Of a stretch of DNA of 64,000 bases, positions 23,311 through 35,254 are shown one piece after another. The stretch spans positions 41,824,263 to 41,888,262 of the forward strand of contig OY744522.1 of assembly GCA_963556195.1 (NCBI GenBank), given 5' to 3'. The notes beneath the pieces are model-generated. The model saw only the letters and a list, made by a program, of their open reading frames with translations. It was not told the DNA's origin and ran no database searches. The position numbers and the translations under genes were made by a program. Each line of letters starts with the position of its first letter. The first letter of the stretch is position 1. The DNA comes from Sepiola atlantica (Eukaryota > Mollusca > Cephalopoda > Sepiida > Sepiolidae).

Positions 23311-24918
23311 ATTCATTTTATATGTATTTGTTGCATAATAATATAATATAATTCAATTTTTATCTAATTATTGCTGATATACCCCCAAAAGAACACATTT
23401 CAATTCTTAAGATAACGATTTAACGAATAAAGAATTATAAAATAAATAACCTTATTTATTGAATGCCTTCCACCTACATTCGTGCCATCAGATTTTCAAA
23501 ATAATAACTTAACTGTGTATATTATTAAAGATAACATTGCAAGTGTTTTCTTGGGAGGCGTAAACATGTAGTGTTATCTTATGAATTAGATTTGGTTCTT
23601 TTTTTCTTATTATAGTCGATAGAATTTGTTGAAGTAAACGTTAGTTACATAAAAACAATATTAGGCACTTTGTATTTTGTATAAATATTAGAAATAAAAT
23701 GGCCATTGAAATAAAAATAGGAAAAAGATGAAAAATGGGAGAAGAGTCTAGATGAAGCCGGTAAGCATGTAATGTTTAAGACAATCGATGTCATACACCC
23801 GTTTTACAGAAACAATGACAGAGTTTGGAGGAATCATTTACTGAGGTCAACAGAACGAAAAAGAAGAAATGAAAACAATTATGCAACAAATAAATGTTAC
23901 CAAAAGCAATATAAGTTACCTTTCTACTTACATGGATATTTTTCTTGTTTTTTAACTGATTTAAAAGCGTGTTTGCTTCGAGGAAAAAAAGAAGGTTCGA
24001 AGAGTTTACGGTAGAAGTAATAAAATCAAAATGGCGCGGGGACCACTTGATGCCTCGAGCATCGCCTGAAAATCAGAAATTAAAAAATACCGCTATTAAC
24101 TGTCACCAATCGGGCCTAAAGCTAATTTCCAACCGAACTGTATATTGTATTTGCTGTATTTCTGTTTCTGTCTTATTTGTTGACGTATAGGGATACAAAA
24201 TGGGTTCACAAAACTGTATTGCTTTAATGTCTTAAAACAGAATTTTCGGCCGCTTCCTATGACCTTCGCGAGTGTAATGAGATGTGTGTATGTGCGGTGG
24301 GTAGTCGAAGCAGAGAGAACAGTATAACTAATGAGATGGGAGAAATGCTTACATGTGACATATCTGTAAGTTCGTCTTGAATCTTCAGACATAAAAAATG
24401 TCAGCAACGTGTGTGGTATTGTTGACATTTTCTAAAACTTAAGTGTAAAGAAAGTCATAAAATGTTAAAGCGTTGTCATGTTCGATGTTAAAGTAGGGTA
24501 GAAGGCCACGGAACAAAAAGAGAATTTGATTCAACCTATTTTTTCTCTGAGTGTGTGGATGGGGTCTAGATGAATCTAGGGATTTGTTTGCTCATGTTAG
24601 TGTTATTTGAGACAATTCAGACATAGAAAACTGTTTTACAAGTTATATAAAATAATAAGTGAAATTAGCTAGAGTTAATTGCAGTATAAATAAATGGATA
24701 ATAAATGTCTATGAAGAGTATGGTTAAATATTATATATATTTATAAGTAATAAGTGAGAATATGAAGAAAGTGAGAATATGAAAAAAGAAAAAATATTCT
24801 GATAAGGATAAGATAATATATTTTCTCACCGCACACATATTATTTCCTTTGTTGTTGGCCATTTTATGTGTTTGTAGAATAAATTATTGTTGAGAGGTCC
24901 GAAATTTTTATTCAGTCA
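23311..24918. other. no feature recognised
   Basis: A/T-rich sequence with short unsupported frames (the longest are 80-110 residues, no motif). I see no RNA gene or repeat shared with the rest of the window. Confidence 0.4.

Positions 24919-24987
<69 letters not shown>
24919..24987. repeat. (TA)n microsatellite
   Basis: Pure TA run of about 70 bp just left of the foldback at 25045. Confidence 0.95.
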
Positions 24988-24989
<2 letters not shown>

Positions 24990-25044
24990 TGGGGTTTGAT
25001 CAACTCTGCTGGGAAGCCATGAAATAAAATACGGTTTTGTTTTT

Positions 25045-25250
25045 AAATTCCCAGAACATTTTTTCATGGTAAACAACTGATGATCCCTTAAATAATGTTA
25101 AGACTAACGTAAGTTCTTGGAAACAAACTAATATAGTGACTGCAAAATTAAATTGACTTACATAAGTGATTTTCCACCGAACAATTTGGGACTAAAATGT
25201 TTTTTTGTTTTTTCTTTATATAGTTTTAATGGTTGATAAACTTCCGAAAC

Positions 25251-25333
<83 letters not shown>

Positions 25334-25788
25334 TAGTAGACGGCCATGAGCAATAAATATAGCATTAGTTTTTAATTTTTATGATTTTTCTTTCTTTGAC
25401 GGGTAAGGTAATAGTTTCGATGCCACCACTCTAAAAGGAAAAGTTTCCAAAAAAATAATAATGAGCCCACGTCACTCCCCATGTTGTCTTTAATACGTAG
25501 TCCATAATTCATTATGATAAAATTAATAGTTTAGGAATTTAGGAAGTTTATACATATTATTCACTTTTACTTATAAAAATGTATAAACTCAAAATTTGAT
25601 GTAAATGAATTCTTTAGTCTATAGATTGTTTTGCATTTAACTTATTTAAAAAGTTTGGGGAGGTAGAGTACACTTTTAGGGAAGCGCATCCCCATAATGG
25701 TATAATTAACAAAAATTGATGTGTCCATGTTTGTCACCGTATAGGCTAGAATATATATTTACACATTTATAATTATCCTCGAAATAAA

Positions 25789-25871
<83 letters not shown>

Positions 25872-26045
25872 GGAAGTTGCTCAATCATTAAAACTATATT
25901 AAAAATAAAAAAATTATAGTCCCAAGTCTTTCAGTTGAAAATCACTCATGTAAGTCAATTTATTTTTTACATTTATTATATTAGTTTGTTTCTAACACTA
26001 TTTTTAGAGATCATCAGTTGTTTACCATGAAAAACTGTTTCGGGA

Positions 26046-26052
<7 letters not shown>
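25045..26052. mobile_element. ~1-kb foldback with (TA)n inside both arms
   Basis: Arms 25045-25250 and 25866-26052 are inverted copies (shared TCATGGTAAACAACTGATGA, TAAATTGACTTACAT, TATAGTTTTAATG.TTGA). Just inside each arm is a long (TA)n array (25253-25332 and 25791-25865). The ~460-bp centre between them has no recognisable content. Confidence 0.7.
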
Positions 26053-26115
<63 letters not shown>

Positions 26116-26140
26116 TAAGAGAGAAAGAGAGAGAGAGAGG
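26049..26140. repeat. (TA)n then (GA)n
   Basis: TA to about 26085, then GAGA to about 26140. Confidence 0.95.
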
Positions 26141-26221
26141 GTAAGGTGTAGTGCAGCGTAAGTGTAGGTCCAACGAGAAAAATGTATATTTAATGTAGTT
26201 GTAAAAAGCTTTTTTCAACAA

Positions 26222-26620
26222 TTGTTTGTTATTTTATTATTTAATCATTTTATAATTTTGTGATTTTATAACGCGTTTCGAGACTCGTGTGGCTCTCTTC
26301 AGATATATTTTCCATTTGAAATTTTTTCATATTATTTTTAACAGCTTTATGTTTCTGCGCATGTGCGCGCGCGTGTGTGTGTATGTGTATTCGTAGTTAT
26401 TGCTTCTCTGGGTCAAAGTTATGTGATTTTTAAGTATGTGTGATTCTGACTTTTATCTTTCCGGTCATCTTCGTATGAGGTGGTTGAGTACATTTTGTTC
26501 AGAATGATTAAAATTGCCCTTCAAATGTTATGACTCTGTCGGCACACTGTCTGCTTACGTGTGTGTGTGTTGTTGTTGTTAGTTTTGGCTTGAGTACGAA
26601 GACGAGACCGCGAGCATACA
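26222..26620 (+). repeat. dispersed repeat, copy 1 of an inverted pair
   Basis: Inverse of 27690-28036. Shared blocks (read here on plus): CGCGTTTCGAGACTCGTG, CTCTTCAGATATATTTTCC, TGCTTCT.TGGGTCAAA and GACTTTTATCTTTCCGGTCAT. On minus, CTGAAGA followed by GAG...CTC and GAAACGCGT resembles a hammerhead-type motif, weakly. Confidence 0.6.
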
Positions 26621-26639
26621 TGTGCGTTTGCTCGTACCA

Positions 26640-26682
26640 CGCATACATATACTGACACACACGCACGCGCGTACACACACAA

Positions 26683-26713
<31 letters not shown>

Positions 26714-27150
26714 CCACACACATCTACATGCATATAAGAACGAAGGCACGTACATGTATAGAGAGAACCAATATGCACGCGCACGAATGTGTATGTGTCC
26801 ATCCACATACATAGAATGAATAGATGGAACACGGGCGGGTGTATGTATGCACATACATACATGGTGTAATTTATGTGGGCGCGTGTATGTGTGTCTGCCT
26901 ATCAATCTGTGTATCCATTCATGTATGTATGTATCTATCTATCTATCTCTATATCTATCCATCTATTTATTTACTTATCTATCTATCTATCAACTGTTCT
27001 ATTTATCTATTTATTAACTTGTCTGTCTATCTATCGGTCGATAAACCTATCGATTCTATTCTTTCTACTCATCTATCTACCAACTTACCTACCTTCTGAT
27101 CAACTTATCTATCCATCTATCTATCTATCTATCTATCTATCTATTTGTGT
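26640..27150. repeat. compound (CA)n and (TCTA)n microsatellites
   Basis: CA/CGTA-rich part to about 26900, then imperfect TCTA tetranucleotide repeats from about 26925 to 27145. Confidence 0.9.
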
Positions 27151-27226
27151 CCAAGTACATAAATTTTATTCTACATATATACATAACTGTTCCCCCTGAC
27201 CTTTATTTCTGCCCCCTCTCTCTCTC

Positions 27227-27232
27227 TCTTTT

Positions 27233-27311
<79 letters not shown>
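27227..27311. repeat. (CT)n then (TA)n
   Basis: Short CT tract followed by about 70 bp TA. Confidence 0.95.
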
Positions 27312-27313
<2 letters not shown>

Positions 27314-27319
27314 GCATAC

Positions 27320-27583
27320 ATTATTAAAAATGGCAGAATTCGTCTGTTCAATTATCGTTTTTTATTTTTAAAATTTATCTGATGGTCATTTTTGGATTAA
27401 AACTAAAACATTTAATAAACGTTCCATAGTGTTCAAGAATGTTTTCGATTCTTCTTTGAATTATCCTCAGGTGTCAAAAACAAATTAACAAACTAAAACA
27501 AAAAAGACCATCACAAAAATTGAAAAAAAAATTAAAAGAATGTAGAATTAAACAGACGAATTCTGTTATTTTTAACAATGTTT
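27320..27583. mobile_element. 264-bp foldback element with ~35-bp ends
   Basis: Ends 27321-27355 and 27547-27580 are inverted copies (AGAATTCGTCTGTT and AACAGACGAATTCT). Inside on minus, CTGAGGA, then ATTC-loop-GAAT, then C and GAAAAC recall hammerhead order, but helices I and III do not form. It adjoins (TA)n. Confidence 0.5.
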
Positions 27584-27689
27584 GACTAAATAAGAAAATG
27601 CTGCTAAAATGCACACAATATATATGTATATGTGTGCATGTGTGTGAGTGTGTGTGTTATGTGTCTGTATATATGTGTGTGTTGGTGTG

Positions 27690-28036
27690 TGTAGGTATAT
27701 GTATGTGTGGACAGAATAACACATTATGCGCGCAGATCCGCCTACATACACAAGCCAAAACTAACACCACACACACACGCAAGCAGACAGGGCAATTCTA
27801 AGTATTCTGAACAAAATGACCGGAAAGATAAAAGTCAGAATCACACAAACTAAAAAAACACACATAATTTTGACCCAAAGAAGCAAAAACTACGAAAACA
27901 CATACTAAAACACCCACACACACGCTCGTGCACACATTCGCAGAAACATAAAACAGTTAAAAATATAAACATTTTTTCAAATGGAAAATATATCTGAAGA
28001 GAGCCGCACGAGTCTCGAAACGCGTTATAAAATCAC
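27690..28036 (-). repeat. dispersed repeat, copy 2 of an inverted pair
   Basis: Inverted partner of 26222-26620. Ends near AAAATCACGGGGATTT at the (TA)n array 28052-28130. Beyond that array, 28130-28150 (GTTTCAAAATCCCCGT) is again the inverse of 28025-28045, so this (TA)n too sits at the centre of an inverted repeat. Confidence 0.6.
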
Positions 28037-28051
28037 GGGGATTTAAAAACT

Positions 28052-28130
<79 letters not shown>
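28052..28130. repeat. (TA)n microsatellite
   Basis: Pure TA run of about 78 bp flanked by short inverted arms. Confidence 0.95.
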
Positions 28131-28132
<2 letters not shown>

Positions 28133-28498
28133 GTTTCAAAATCCCCGTAGGTGAGAGTGCTTTAGAATCCTGTAAGTTATTTCGCAAGAGGAGTGTTCTA
28201 TATGTTTTGATACCGTTTCCATCACGTATGTTTTCTTCCATGTACTCTAAATTACCAAGCTTTTATCAGAACACTAATTTTAAATTTTCTTTGCCTCTTT
28301 CCTTCGGTTTTCCTCTTCTAGCGTTTGAGGTTATCCCAAATATTAAAAATGAAACGTTTGTGGTTTATATATAAGATGTAAATGATAAACATCCACCTAG
28401 GTTTTGAAACAAATATGAAATTAAAAAAATAATAATTGAAGGAAACTATAGCAATTATGACGTTGTATTGATTTTTGCATAGTCATTCGAATTAATCA

Positions 28499-28503
<5 letters not shown>

Positions 28504-28541
<38 letters not shown>
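28504..28541. repeat. (TA)n microsatellite
   Basis: Pure TA run. Confidence 0.95.
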
Positions 28542-28543
<2 letters not shown>

Positions 28544-28743
28544 TCTAAATCTTGTAATACAACTTCAGTGAGCATGCAATTGGATTTTTACGAATACTGT
28601 AAAGAGTATACATTTGAAAATATTCATTCATTATAAACCTACATGTATCCACATACAATTTTATAAGGAGATATGATTTTTTTATGTATCAATTTATAGT
28701 AGTTACTTCAACAGTGCTCGATACGTAAGTAGAGCTAGTTAAT

Positions 28744-28900
28744 AAGTTATGAAAATATATTTATAGCAATTAAGCTACACAGAGGCTCTCGCGTTTCATC
28801 CCCGGGGGAATCTTCAGGCATGTTAGCCTGAAGATTCCCCCGGGGATGTCGCAGGAACTTCTGTGTAGCTTAATTGCCATGAATATAGTTTCATAGCTTA
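28744..28900. repeat. near-perfect palindrome with 23-bp perfect core
   Basis: The core 28797-28819 (CATCCCCGGGGGAATCTTCA plus GGC) and 28826-28848 are exact inverses with a 6-base spacer (ATGTTA). Outside it, GCAATTAAGCTACACAGA at 28766 is inverted at about 28860-28877, and weaker matching continues outward. On minus, the left half reads CCTGAAGA, a CCCC/GGGG hairpin, then TGAAACGCGAGAG, which is hammerhead-like. The right half lost the GAAAC. It looks like two head-to-head copies of one element, beside (TA)n at 28903. Confidence 0.8.
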
Positions 28901-28902
28901 CT

Positions 28903-28916
28903 ATATATATATATAC

Positions 28917-28981
<65 letters not shown>
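28903..28981. repeat. (TA)n microsatellite
   Basis: TA run of about 78 bp with one TACATA interruption. Confidence 0.95.
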
Positions 28982-28982
<1 letters not shown>

Positions 28983-29414
28983 TCTGGTCGGGGTTGGGCA
29001 AAATAATTAGTACAACAGTACAAGACTTATTCAAATACTTCAATGACTTTTTATATCAAGCCTGTTGATCTACATTTAACTGTGGGAGTGTATATGCTTT
29101 GTAGACTTCCTTTTTATCGACTCGAAACTATATCTTCAATTGTTGTTCAGATTTTAGTAAAATTAGCATAACTATGTGTGACTTGTAAAAAGCCAAATTA
29201 TTTGAGCTAGTATGAAACGAGCATCGATCAATAAAACAGTTGAACTGCTTGCTTTTCTGAGAGTGTTACCATATCCAGGAACATGATAGAATTCAAGCAA
29301 TATCCAGAGTCATTCCGGTCGTACTTCTAGCCTCACTAACACTTACAGAAAGACATTACACCGAATTTAAAGTCAGTGTCCCTTAAGCTACTGGCTTAAA
29401 CAGAGCTGAGGGGA
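28982..29414. other. no feature recognised
   Basis: No ORF, RNA or repeat match supported. Confidence 0.4.
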
Positions 29415-29600
29415 GAATGTACGCCATGAAAGCAAACTTGAATCTTAGGAAGATGTCTATCATTACAGTAATTATAGAAGCGACCGGACTGATAAAAATA
29501 TTTTTAAAAAACTACCTGGCGAATATACCCGGTGAGCCAAATGCAAAAGAGGTAAACACAATTGCACTTAAAAAGGCATTTAAAATCTAAAACAGACTTC
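29415..29600 (+). pseudogene. second copy of the LINE RT C-terminal tail
   Basis: Reads LNLRKMSIITVIIEATGLIK, then YLANIPGEPNAKEVNTIALK before a stop. It is homologous to 1525-1745 along its length and into the noncoding CTGGCATCCGGTAGGA segment. 5'-truncated and diverged. The 68-residue frame at 29562 is out of phase and not a gene. Confidence 0.55.
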
Positions 29601-29910
29601 TCTGTTAGATTCTCTGAAATATCTGTTGAATTTCTGGCATCCGGTAGGAGGCTCTATCCTCAGCAAAAACAAAAAGATAAGAATACTGAAACATGGGAGT
29701 TAATAATCGGACTGTTGTTTTTAAGGAAGCTGCTTAGTTATATGAACATCAGAATCGTCTTTTTTTAAGCCAAAGCATTTATAATTTTACGACTGCTGAA
29801 GCCGAGTCTCATGGAAGAGCAGTCGTAACATTTTCTTTGAATTTAACAAATGTTTAAAAAATGTGTTTGTGTCCAGCTCCTGCATACCATCTATTCTATG
29901 ATAAAAAGCA

Positions 29911-29912
<2 letters not shown>

Positions 29913-29978
<66 letters not shown>

Positions 29979-29989
29979 ATATATAATTA
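29913..29989. repeat. (TA)n with (TG)n end
   Basis: About 50 bp TA, then TGTGTG and TATATA. Confidence 0.95.
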
Positions 29990-30227
29990 TTCAGAAAATA
30001 CTCCAGATGCCATCTAACAATACTTTATTATCAAACATTGTTTCTGCTCATTCCGAGATGTTTTTTTCTGATATACAAACGAAATGGCTTTATCAGTGTA
30101 CATTCACCACAATCAGACCGAAGAAAATCAATATGTAAGCGTATTCATTTAATTTATTTATCATTTTCCCCCTTGAGAAAGTCTTTTAATACAGACTAAC
30201 CGCTGATATAAACAATCTTCATTTTCC

Positions 30228-30230
<3 letters not shown>

Positions 30231-30292
<62 letters not shown>
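30231..30292. repeat. (TA)n microsatellite
   Basis: Pure TA run. Confidence 0.95.
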
Positions 30293-30294
<2 letters not shown>

Positions 30295-30420
30295 CATGTA
30301 TCCACATAAAATGTTATGAGGAGATATACTATTTATTGTATCGATTTTCAGTATTTACTTCAATAGTGCTCAATTCCTAAGTAAGTTATGAAAATATTGC
30401 CATAAATATATTTTCACAAC
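30293..30420 (+). repeat. SINE-like repeat fragment
   Basis: Shares ATGTATCCACATA, GGAGATAT, ATTTACTTCAA.AGTGCTC and AAGTTATGAAAATAT with 28645-28770, which leads into the palindrome at 28744. A more distant relative is at 58120-58190. It begins right after (TA)n and ends at a CT/TA array. Confidence 0.5.
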
Positions 30421-30423
30421 TTA

Positions 30424-30448
30424 GTCTCTCTCTCTCACTCTCTCTCTT

Positions 30449-30522
<74 letters not shown>
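30424..30522. repeat. (CT)n then (TA)n
   Basis: About 60 bp CT followed by about 38 bp TA. Confidence 0.95.
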
Positions 30523-30524
<2 letters not shown>

Positions 30525-30834
30525 CATTACGCCACACAACATTTAGCGAATAATCAATTTCCAGTATTCAAGGGAATTGAGTAAACAAATCTATTCCCAT
30601 TGTTTCATTCTGTTTCCTTTACCGAATCATACGTTTTTCATTACTTTTTTTTATTTCCAGTGATTTTTACTCTCTTTCGCAATTTATTTCTTTTAATTTC
30701 ACTTATTCAGCGAAGAATATTTTGTCCGTCACTTTTTGACGGGGTGTGTACAGTCGTATAAAATGAACTTCTTCTCAAAATTGTATCCATATTAATGCGT
30801 TTTTTTTATTATTGCGATTATTAGGACTACTGTT

Positions 30835-31090
30835 TTTATCTTTGATGTTATTCTCACAGCGTTTCGACCGATGTAACCTCCCGAGTTTGACATAAAAATC
30901 CCCGAGGTTTGACTGGTCGAACTTGTCGACGATAAACAATAAAAAAAAGAATACGTAAAAAGGAAGGGAAAGGAGAAGAACAAAAAGAAAACCGCCAACA
31001 ATAATAAAAACAACAAAAAAGAAGAAAGTACAAAAAAGTTAGGAGGTTACATCGGCCGAAACGTTGTGAGACTAACATCCCAGATGAGAA
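30835..31090. mobile_element. foldback element with AACGTTTCGGCCGATG-type ends
   Basis: GATGTTATTCTCACAGCG/TTTCGACCGATGTAACCTCC on the left is the inverse of GGAGGTTACATCGGCCGAAA/CGTTGTGAGACTAACATC on the right. The interior (~140 bp) is purine-rich. The same ends are at 20505-20690 and 49400/50490. Confidence 0.6.
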
Positions 31091-31589
31091 CAGTAATCTG
31101 AATAATCCAAATAATACAAATTATCACTCGTCATCTAAAAAATTCCTATGCATCTTTGTTTGTCCTGAATTTACTGATCCAGCTCGAAGCGTCGAGAATG
31201 AGCACGTTACCGATTGTCGTGTTCAATGAACAACAGGAGATTGCGAGGTGGCAAAGTTACGTATCATTTTTTGTGTCTACTTGACGCTGTATTTATCTAT
31301 GAAGGTGCCGTAGGACGCAGGCGATTAATATATCATTCTCATTTCTACCTATTTTCTCAGATTGGTGTGATGCAATTTTGCATTCTTTATTTTGTATTGA
31401 CAATTTTAGTTGAACTTTTTTTTATTCTCTACAACCGAGTTGATAAAATGCCATATGATATTTTCTTTTGGCTCATTCTTTTTACGATGGGTGACATTGT
31501 TGTAGTATGCTTGTTGCGAAATGCATTATGGGACGGGCGTAGAAAAAATACTACATGGACGAAAAGAATGAGGATTTATAGGTAGAGGG
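31091..31589. other. no gene recognised
   Basis: A 123-codon plus-strand frame (31214-31585) encodes a hydrophobic, membrane-like peptide with two possible transmembrane stretches. It lacks any family motif, so I do not call it a gene. Confidence 0.35.
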
Positions 31590-32442
31590 AGTGGGGATTC
31601 ACAAGGAGAAAGAGAAAGAAAAGGAAGAGGAAGAAGAAGAAGACGACGAAAAAGGGGAAGAAGAAATCATTATAATAATAATAATATTAAGAAGAATAAC
31701 AACAATAAGAAAAAGAAGGTAAAATAGAAACGATAATAATAATAAGGGAAAAACATAATAATAATAATAAGAAGAAGCAGAAGAAGAAGAAAAAGAAGAA
31801 AAAGAAGAAAAAGAAGAAAACGAAACCATAAAACTGAGAAGAAAGGAAAACATACTAATAATAAAAATAAGAAGAAGAAGAAAAAGAAAAAACAGAAAAA
31901 AAGAAGAACGAGAACAATCGCAACAATAAACTTAGATGAAAAAGAAAAAGAATGAGAAAAAGAGAGAACAATAATACCAACAACAACAAAAGGAAAAAAA
32001 GAAGAAAATGAGAAAACGTAGGAAAGAAGAACAAGAAGAAGAATAAATCATTACAAAAACAACAAAATCAAGTAAAGAAAAAGAAAAAAGAATAGAAAAA
32101 GAAAAATAATAATAACAATCGCGACAACAACGAACAAATAAAAAGATAAATAAAGATAAAGTGAAAGAAATAGAAGAAGAAGAAGAAGAAGATGAAGAAG
32201 ATGAAGAAGAAAAGAAGAATGATCACAACAACAATCTAAGAAGAAGAAGAGAAAGAAGGATAAGACGAGATAGAAAGAAATGTTGAAGAAGAATGACAAT
32301 AACAAAACAAAAACAAAGACGAAGAAGAACAGTAGAAGAAAGAAGAAAAAGAGAAGCAACAAACAAAACATCAGCAAACCAGGAAGAAGAAGAAGACGAA
32401 GAAGAAGAAGAAGAAGAAGAAGAAGAAGAATAGGAAAAAGAA

Positions 32443-32477
<35 letters not shown>

Positions 32478-32930
32478 CGAAGAAGAAGACGAAGAAGACG
32501 AAGAAGAAGAAGAAGAAGAAGCAAAACAACAACAATAACAACAAAATAGCAAAAATAAAAAATAACAACAAGCAAAACAAATAAAAAAAGGAGGACGAGA
32601 AGAAGAAGAAGAAGAAGAAGAAGAAGAAGAAGACGAAGAAAAAGAAGAAGAAGAAGAAGAAGAAGTAGAAGAAGAAGAAGAAGAAGAGGAGGAAGAAGAA
32701 GAAGAAGAAGAAGAAGATGAAGAAGATGAAGAAGAAGAAGAAGAAGAAGAAGAAGAAGACGAAGAAGAAGAAGAAGACGAAGAAGAAGAAGAAGAAGAGG
32801 AAGAAAAAGAAGAAGAAGAAGAAGAAGAAGCAAAACAACAACAATAACAACAAAATAGCAAAAATAAAAAATAACAACAAGAAAAACAAATAAAAAAAGG
32901 AGGACGAGAAGAAGAGGGAGAATAAACACA
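31590..32930. repeat. 1.3-kb (GAA)n polypurine tract with 309-bp duplication
   Basis: Plus strand is almost all purine, with GAA/AAG triplets dominating and GAC, ATA and CAA interruptions. An ~85-bp non-GAA block starting GCAAAACAACAACAATAAC occurs at 32521 and again at 32830, so a unit of about 309 bp is duplicated in tandem. The long poly-Leu, poly-Ser and poly-Phe frames on minus are read-through of this tract. Confidence 0.95.
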
Positions 32931-33429
32931 CGGAGAGACAAGAATTACGGAAAAGAAATGATACAAAAAAAAATAGTGTGTGTTGTTTGTTCATTCCAAG
33001 TCAACAATTCGAAGCATAAAAAACTTATGAATATATGATTAAAATTGACGCAAAATGGCCGACGGCTGTGCAAAATGCATTTGGAAAGATATTGGCGACG
33101 GAATAATAAACACGTTATCAAGCTACACCGTTGATATGGAAGCGTGTTTAATAAAACGGACACTTCTAGTGATGATAATAGAAATAAAAAAATTAAAAAA
33201 AATTGAACACCTCTCAAGCCTGGGTGCGCATTCCGGGTCCTATCAATCGCCGTGTGGAGGAGGAGGGTGAGTTTATTTATTTGTGTGGACTTGAAGAATT
33301 CTGACAAATTATATTCTTACTCAAAAATCAAAAAAAAATATTAGATAAGAAACTATAATCTAAGTCACAGTATTTTCTCATTTATAAAAAAAAATCGTCA
33401 GTAGAACATTCTTGTAAGATGTGTTAAAT

Positions 33430-33505
33430 ACGGAATTGGTGTAAGTGTTACCGGCTTGGACTGTGGAAACGACATGCCGTGTTCGACTCTTGTCGGTGAC
33501 GGTAA
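33430..33505 (+). repeat. tRNA-like SINE head
   Basis: AATTGGTGTAAGTGTTACC (box A-like) and GTGTTCGACTCTTG (box B) lie about 40 bp apart. Confidence 0.4.
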
Positions 33506-33838
33506 GTTAGTTTCATTCGTTTAGAAAGTGACGAACACGTCTCTTTTGAATAATGAGTAAAGTAGTACAGTATACATCGATACCTTAACAGAGAGACTAA
33601 AGGTTAGTTGTAAAGAATTTAGCAAAACAGCTCTAAAAAGTTAGAATGGCGGTCATATTATGTTAAATTTATAAACGAAACTGATCTTTCACCCTAAATT
33701 GTAAAATAAATGTTTTTTTTTTCTTTCCGCCAAGTTTTGCAATGTGTTCAGACGTAATCACCTGAAAAAAGTAGAATATCAGGTTTTTTTTTGGGGGGGG
33801 CGGGTGATTAAGCTGAGAGTGTTTATCTACAAATTTCA

Positions 33839-33945
33839 CATTATTATTATTATTATTATTATTATGATTATGATTATTGTCATCATTATCTTGTTTTTTC
33901 CTTTTTAGAGTAAAATACATCAATCTAATACATATATATATATAT

Positions 33946-33978
<33 letters not shown>
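33839..33978. repeat. (ATT)n and (TA)n microsatellites
   Basis: ATT triplets at about 33839-33880 and TA runs at about 33930-33978, with unrelated bases between. Confidence 0.9.
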
Positions 33979-33982
<4 letters not shown>

Positions 33983-34989
33983 ATTGATTGCAGCAATAAC
34001 CGACCAACTGTTCATCATTATGATAAAAATATGAACATTCTTTGATAGAAAGGAAGCACAGAATAGTAAATAAAGTCTTTTCCGCCCTCCTCATGTTAAG
34101 ATTGGTTTTGTAAATAGTAACATTATTATTTAGAAAGTCATTCTTTACATGAGCAGGAGGCTTTGTTCATTATTTTGTTCCGACACCGTCTTCTATTTTG
34201 CATATTAATTGTCGACTATTTCCAACTGTTTATAAAAATATCAAATGGTATATTGTCAACTAATGACGAACAAATGGAAATCGGATTTGTTTTAAAGGGA
34301 AATAAATCTTTATTAGTCTCACAAGTTTCAAACACTTACAAGAGAAAAACATTAGAGAAAACTAGTTAGGTGTACTTTACGCCATCGCCGCCGACAGTAT
34401 TTGTTATGTTTGCAAAAATATAACCGAATTCTTCTAAATAAAATAGAAAATGAAGTACTACAGATCCCTTGGATACAAATGACTACTGCCGGTAGAATTG
34501 AGCTGAATAGTTAACTCTTAAAGTAAAAAAGAGCTCATATATTATAGTTCATTAAAATACACAATTTATGACTCATTCAATAGTTTGTAATGATCATGTT
34601 CCGAAAAATCCAACACCAACAGTATTTGTTCTTACGTACATATTTTTCTTGATTTCACTTCTATTATCACAGCCATAGTATAGTAAAAGATTGATCATTA
34701 TATGATAATCTTCATCAGCACAATATCTATTCATCAATATGGCAAAAACAATATAATATTGAATTGTTTAATAATTATAGACACAATTCAAAACAAAACG
34801 CAGTCCGGAAGCCTTTTTTTCACTAATAAATGAAGACAATAATGTTCAAATGCTCAAGTATATATATTTTTATTAAATAACTCTAATTTTTGATGGGGAT
34901 TCAAACTGTTTTATATTAGAATTTACTCCAATAAAACGAAGCTTTAATTATTCAGTAAAATTTAACAACCTAAATATATACATATATAT
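33979..34989. other. no gene recognised
   Basis: A/T-rich. On minus near 34712 there is CTGATGA followed by a hairpin (GATTATCAT...ATGATCAATC) but no GAAA, so it is at most a lost hammerhead. Confidence 0.35.
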
Positions 34990-35085
34990 CAAATCGGTTG
35001 ACTGTTGACACGGTTATATAAGCCACGCTGATGATTGTTAGTGAGCATGAAACATATGTCTCTTGATAACAAATATATATTTATA
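34990..35085 (+). mobile_element. truncated SINE with hammerhead-like motif
   Basis: GGTTGACTGTT at 34996 may be a decayed box B. From 35028 follow CTGATGA, a hairpin TGTT-AGTG-AGCA, GAAA (35049-35052) and helix III ACAT/ATGT closing on a GUC cleavage triplet. Helix I does not pair well, so it is probably inactive. The 3' side runs into TA-rich sequence. Confidence 0.5.
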
Positions 35086-35254
35086 TACAAATAAGTATTA
35101 TAGCTTTGTTCAAGTTGAGCACTTTGAAAAATATAGAAAAACATTCGAATAGTTTCAATATTGCGAGTTCTCTCCCTTAGCAGATTGAACAATTTCTAAG
35201 ACTTACTATGTTCGTAAATAAAATATAGGATTTATTTCTCTCACATTTATATAT

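Noticed and set aside
31214..31585. 123-codon hydrophobic frame, possible small membrane protein
   Set aside because: No motif, no splice or promoter evidence; A/T-rich DNA yields hydrophobic frames by chance.
32051..32994. Long minus-strand open frames of up to 296 codons (poly-Leu, poly-Ser, poly-Phe)
   Set aside because: Pure read-through of the GAA/TTC tract in three frames; no domain and no start context.
34700..34740. Minus-strand CTGATGA at 34712 as hammerhead
   Set aside because: A hairpin follows but no GAA core.
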